DNA of 64,000 nucleotides, from contig JAPXFQ010001402.1 of NCBI GenBank assembly GCA_028564705.1, positions 248,001-312,000 of the forward strand, given 5' to 3'. The DNA comes from Apricaphanius iberus (Eukaryota; Chordata; Actinopteri; Cyprinodontiformes; Aphaniidae). Each line of letters begins with the position of its first letter. Within the stretch, counting starts at the first letter, position 1. The translations under genes and the position numbers were made by a program. Below the pieces are notes generated by a model. That model was not told the origin of the DNA. It did not search any database and saw only the letters and a program-made list of their open reading frames with translations. Positions 59,103 through 64,000 of the stretch are shown here, piece by piece.

Positions 59103-59409
59103 CTAACTACACTTTTTGAATATAAAGCATGTAGTGCCCAATTTATGTGGTCCATGTACATTCAGGCAGTTTATTTTTCGTTTGAAACAAAAACTGGAAA
59201 GACGTTCTAATTCATGGTTCTTTTGTTTTTCCGTTTCAAAATAAAAACAAAAAAACAAAAACAGAAAACCACATAGTTTTTTGGTTTTTGAAACCCGAAA
59301 ATAAAAAATCGTAATATTTAACAAATACAAAAAACACATTGAAGGATCTTTACATTAGCTTTTTTAACCTATAATACAAAATCAGAGATTGGTTTTAATT
59401 TGTTGCAAC

Positions 59410-59472
59410 ACCAGAATTACAGGTTTTAGGTCGAGAACTGCACGTTCTCGACCTAAAACCTGTAATTCTGGT
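59410..59472. repeat. Perfect 29-bp-arm hairpin
   Basis: Arms 59410-59438 (ACCAGAATTACAGGTTTTAG...) and 59444-59472 are exact reverse complements with the 5-base loop TGCAC. No transposon ends or duplications are seen next to it. Confidence 0.95.
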
Positions 59473-62400
59473 TTTGCTCTGCAGCCAGAGAGGCAGATCG
59501 GACAGTCTTCACGCCTGATCTATTTCTTGGTAAAATGATGATAGGTAGTCATATTATAGTTGTTACTTCATTAATCTACCAGTAAATTAATAAATAAAAT
59601 AAACACTCTTTTTCCAAATTTTTCAGGCAGCTGTAGGATTAAAACTATAAATGACAGGCCTGTAAATTATTTTGTTCCCTAGGGGGTAAACGGTATACTT
59701 AAGGTATCCGAAATATTCTATTCCCCATTTAACTTTGGTAAAGTAAGACCAAATTTCTTCATATTCACAAGACTAATTGTCCATGTTTAAATGACTAAGC
59801 ACTGTTGATGATAGATCTGTAAATTAATTAGTTCTTATGTTGTGAAGAGGAGAACTGAATATTTCTAGCAGCCAAAATATGATGTGAGGTATTAATGACC
59901 TAAAACACTAAATGAATGGTTTAATTTCTGGCCCATGGGGTGTAAAAACAGTACAACATAGGATGAAAGTCAGGCTGAAATATTTCCCTTTTGCTAAAAC
60001 TATTTTTTTTTCTTTTTGAAAGAGAGGCGATATGTCTTCGGTCACAATACCTAAATAATAAATCTGCTACAACAGATTGTTTTAGACAAAACAAACAGGA
60101 GACTTTAGCGATCAAAAGCAAGAAATGTATTTTGTGTCCATTATGTGTCATACTTTACATTAGAACAGTTTAATAATGATCCTAAATTCATCTGGTCAGG
60201 AAGCCTAGTTATCGAGTCCAGCAGAGTCAGATTCCATCCTTTAACACCGGGGATTAATAAAATGAACACAATGTGAAAAAAACAGTATTGGTGGCTGATA
60301 TCCCTCAGGTTTTAATGAACACGATTCAGACTTTGATTCTCGCCATTTAAAACAAAAACAAGAAACTGTTTTAAAACACACACACACAAAACCATGTTTA
60401 TTTATTTACTGGAAGATTAATAAAGTAACTTTAACATGGCTAACTATCATCATTTTACCGTGAAATTTATCAGAAGTGGTGTAAAGTGCTTGCTCCTGAG
60501 CAGATAAAGACTTTTTTGTTTTAACCTGCAAATTGGAGGGAAAAAAAGTGTTTTTTTTCTTTCTCTACTTTTCGTTTTTCAAATTTGGTTTTAAATCAAA
60601 ATGACAAAACAACATAGACAAACTGATCTTTTGTTTTTTCTGGTTTTATTTTTAAAACGGAAAAACCAGAGAACGAACCATACACAGATTTCAGACAAAT
60701 ATGGAAGTGATGATCTAGTGCATTTTAATGGTTCACAATGATGGAGCCAAACTCTACTAGAAATTCCTGAAGGAACATGCCCTGTCATCTAGTTGTAACC
60801 AAAAAAGTAGTTTTTTTCCTATACAGGTTCTCTGACGTTTTTCACTGTAACAGTTCCCATAACTGTAGTAAAACGATATATCACAATTCTTAGAATTTTT
60901 GAGGTTTGCAAAGAAAGGTGCAAGCAGGGAACTGTGTGTGAGAGCGATAATTAAGACCATTTCTTCTGGATCACAGGAAGCTATTAGTGTGGTTATCATA
61001 AGTGCTTGTGACTAAATCCCTTTCTACTCTTCTCTAATTGGGGCAGATAGAGTCACTAAATGAACTGTGGCTGCATTACAAGTTCCCTGGGAGCTGGACA
61101 ATTAGGCTTCAATGGGAACACATACGCAAACACACACATTCACACACACACCTACAAACACACAGCAGCAGCTTTTCCCAACTGGTAGAGTGAAAGGTTG
61201 TATAGCAGACATACAGTATTGCACTAAATGGCATAAATTGATATTTAGCACCAGGTGAAAAAAACATTTAAGGTGATAATAAGCACAGATATTGGCATAC
61301 ATGTTCTTGGGTAGACTGTAGAAGCAGAGTAGGAACCTACCTAAATCTGAGAGCTGGTATGTTATTTTGCTTTCTCCACTATTTTATCAGGAAAAAAAAT
61401 CAGTTAGTTAAAGATGAATATAATATTTTATTTTCAGCTTAATTTATTGTTTATTTTAAATTTCCTTTCCATATTTAGAACATCTATCTAAATTTGCCAG
61501 AATCAGCCAAAAAGCACATTTTCATCTGTAGCTGGATACGAGCAGGCAACTAAAAGCATGGTTTTGTTTAACTTTCTGACCCACAAGCGATTCAGAAAAG
61601 GAGACCGAAAGCAGAATTCTTGAATGATTAAATGGTGAACAGGAACTGGAAGATCCTTCAATAGGAGACAGTGGGGAAAACACTGGAAGGAGTACATCCA
61701 GAGGTAAACTTGATGTGACAGTAGATTAAATAATTGAGTAAGAATTTATTTTTCAGTAAGTGTTGAATGTGCAGGAGTGAGGAAATCTGAAGTTTCTTGT
61801 AGAGGAATGTGGGGAAGATCCAGTGGGAGCAGGTCGCAAGAGACTGAGGGTGGAGGCCGGACCGGCAGAGAAATGGCATGGAGAAAGGGAAGCTTCGTGC
61901 TGCCAGATGTGCCACAGAGGACCATTTTCTCCAGAGAGAATGCAGACCTATCAGAGGAGTTTTGGAGAGTGAGCCGCGGTTTGACCTTCAAAGAAGCACA
62001 CCAAGTAATCGGCAGGAAGTAAGGCTTTTAGGGCATATTCACACCAGGAAGGTCCATTAGTTCACTTGCTTTGGTCTGGACCAATTTTTTTTCTCCTTTT
62101 TTTGCTTTGGTTCCTATTCACACTGCGACTTAAATGCAGCCGGACTGGAGATTCACAATAAAAAATACACATCCTAAGGTCTTTTAGCCATTCAACAGTT
62201 AAGTGTAAGAGGTGTAAAAACAGGAAGCCTTGTGAAAATAGCTCAACATGTTGTTTGTATTTGACTGTTTTTTAAAGAGTGACGGGTAAATCTAAAGGTG
62301 ACAGCACGTTTGGTGCGTATCTGTGGCTGAACAGCTTGCATATACAGACTGGGGGGGACATATCGTCACAGTTTACTGATGCAGAAAGAGCGAATCCATC

Positions 62401-62791
62401 AGCCCTTTGTTCAGAGAGTTTTGACATTCTGATAACTTCAATTGCATAAATGTTCCCGATTTCAGCTATGCTGGGAACTTGACTCTTTTTGCAACTACCC
62501 CCTACCACAGGGGTTCCAAAACTTTCCAGTCTCTGACCCACAAAATAAAAATTTAAGAGGGCCGTGACCCCCAAATATTGATGGAGTCATTTTTTTTTAG
62601 TCACTTAAAAAGTGGTACAATGGCAACATAACCAACATCAAAAGTCGATTTATTGAGAAATATATATTGCTTTTATTAATTCAAGTCCCCTTGTTTTTTA
62701 CATCTTTCATTCAATTTGTAGGATGAAGATGGCTGCTAATTGCCATTTCTGGTAATGACCATTTTATTAAGAGAATGTCAAGACCCCACAC
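59473..62791. other. Unassigned, low coding potential
   Basis: A (CA)-like patch sits near 61125. At 62508, CAGGGGTTCCAAAACTTTCC resembles the terminus of hAT non-autonomous elements, but no partner terminus is seen. No gene is supported. Confidence 0.4.
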
Positions 62792-64000
62792 CAGGGTTGG
62801 AGTGGGACTCATTTACAGCCCTGGAATTTCATGGCTCAGCCGGCCCAATTTAAATCACAACCTGTTTTTAAAATCACAGAGTTATAACTTTGGTCTAACT
62901 GTTAAGTCTAATAAATCACAGTTTAAAGCCTTAATTTAGTCTACTTTTCTTAAATATATCCCATTTATTAAAAATAATGCTTGCTTTACAACATACATGA
63001 CATTTATTTCAACATCAGTGCACATTTGCAAAATAGCTCTTTACAACCCATTGTTTTCAACAATATCAGAACTTAAAAATTCTGTTCAAATAAGTATGTA
63101 TAGATATCTGAAACCTTACATAACAATCTTTTAAAGGGAAAAAAAAACAATATAAATGTTGCACCCACTTATAACAGCCTTTTTTTTTCCTCTGCAAATT
63201 TGCTATTTACTGTATAACATAACTTTTTGCTAATGATGCTATTGTCTTGTATTTCCTCTATAACAGATGTTTCAGAGAAAACTGTTTAAACCGAAAACAT
63301 TAATAAGCGCCTGAGCAGTGTATGGGTCTCTGCAACTTAGTTTTTTACAGTATCATTTTCGAAAGACATGATCATTTCTTTCTCAGTACACATGAGCATA
63401 AGTGCCTCCAGTTTTGTCTGGGCCAAAGTGGTCCTGAGTCTGTTTTTTATAAATTTCACTGTTGAGAAACTTCTCTCATAGGCTACCTGTGGCCTACAAG
63501 TTGCTATTAACACTGAGAGAGGATGATATGAAAACAAATGGCACAGTTTTTGCAAGAGGATCACAATTTGCTCTGTAGTTCAACATCCTGCTGTCCCATG
63601 AAAGGATCCTCCTCGCTTCCTTGTGTTATTCCACTAACTGTCCTGACAGTGTAACCCTGCAAAGGGGACATCTTTAGTCTGTCCCACTGACATGCAAGAC
63701 TGTGGAGCTCACTACATAACATGCCAACTGTGGCTCTGTTGTCAAACTTCAGGAGACATTTGCTTATTTCTTCTAGAGCTGAGCTGGGGAGTTTATTTTC
63801 CCTCACAAGCAAAGTTTCGGGGATCTAAATAGACAAAGTCTGAGCAAAGTTTGGAATTAGCAGAAAACCTTATTTGGATACTGTCTGTCACTGTGTCCAC
63901 AATGACATTGTGAACTTTAACCTTGAATTCAGTTACAACTATTGCTAGCTGCTCATCTTCTGCAAGCTCTCCGGGCATTCTTTTCTTTTTCCTGAATCTT
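62792..64000 (-). mobile_element. hAT transposon (ZMYM1-like transposase) running off the window
   Basis: A terminus CAGGGTTGGAGTGGGAC at 62792 begins the 3' end. Transposase C-terminal pieces lie at 63337-63978. The remainder and the other terminus are beyond 64000. Confidence 0.75.
63337..63978 (-). pseudogene. hAT transposase C-terminal part (hATC dimerisation domain), partial
   Basis: Read from 63978: DTVTDSIQIRFSANSKLCSDF; from 63812, LEEISKCLLKFDNRATVGML and LACQWDRLKMSPLQGYTVRT; then an apparent gap, and from 63564 LCHLFSYHPLSVLIATC, VAYERSFSTVKFIKNRLRTT, LEALMLMCTEKEM, the hATC dimerisation block of hAT transposases resembling zinc-finger MYM-type proteins. A frame change near 63800 and a deletion near 63560 break it. 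The catalytic RNase-H-like core would lie beyond the right edge. Confidence 0.8.

Overview
This is eukaryotic, almost certainly teleost fish, nuclear DNA. It is AT-rich and has spliceosomal GT-AG exons, a tRNA-derived SINE with perfect target duplications, many Tc1-like transposons, L2-, RTE- and Rex1/CR1-like LINEs, a Ty3/gypsy remnant, a KDZ-type transposase relic, hAT pieces and one endogenous retrovirus. No bacterial-style operon, rRNA, true tRNA gene or CRISPR array is visible. The species cannot be read from the window.

Layout. 0-3.9 kb: hAT end, minus-strand RTE LINE, fresh SINE. 3.9-11.0 kb: a whole minus-strand provirus with paired LTRs (510 and 516 bp), a 5-bp target duplication GCTGT, a Lys-type primer site and a gag/protease/pol relic with dead enzymes. 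11-16 kb: broken L2 LINE carrying two nested SINEs, one identical to the first SINE. 17.7-22.8 kb: Tc1 piece, solo LTR, gypsy remnant. 25-28.4 kb: Tc1 piece and a Rex1/CR1-like LINE interrupted by another LINE.

28.6-35.0 kb: the most gene-like unit, a spliced minus-strand gene of at least seven exons. It encodes an N-terminal four-Cys zinc ribbon, a helical segment, a Q/P/T-rich repeat made by a 12-bp minisatellite, and a compact C-terminal domain with a Cys pair. Its introns hold a complete 1.6-kb Tc1 element, a SINE and a 689-bp hAT-type MITE. 36.7-40.2 kb: exons of a KDZ-family transposase on the same strand, cut by a Rex1 LINE and an L2 LINE and bracketed by a ~340-bp inverted pair of LTR-like sequences. 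42.0-45.2 kb: nearly intact Rex1-type LINE, split only by frame breaks.

45-64 kb: DNA-transposon debris, a Tc1 relic with a second solo LTR inside it, an L2 LINE that has lost its RT core, several LINE 3' ends, a perfect 29-bp-arm hairpin, and a hAT transposase running off the right edge.

Except for the spliced gene at 28.6-35.0 kb and one isolated signal-peptide-like exon at 41.5 kb, I see no cellular protein gene. Family names rest on motif recognition only; no database search was possible.
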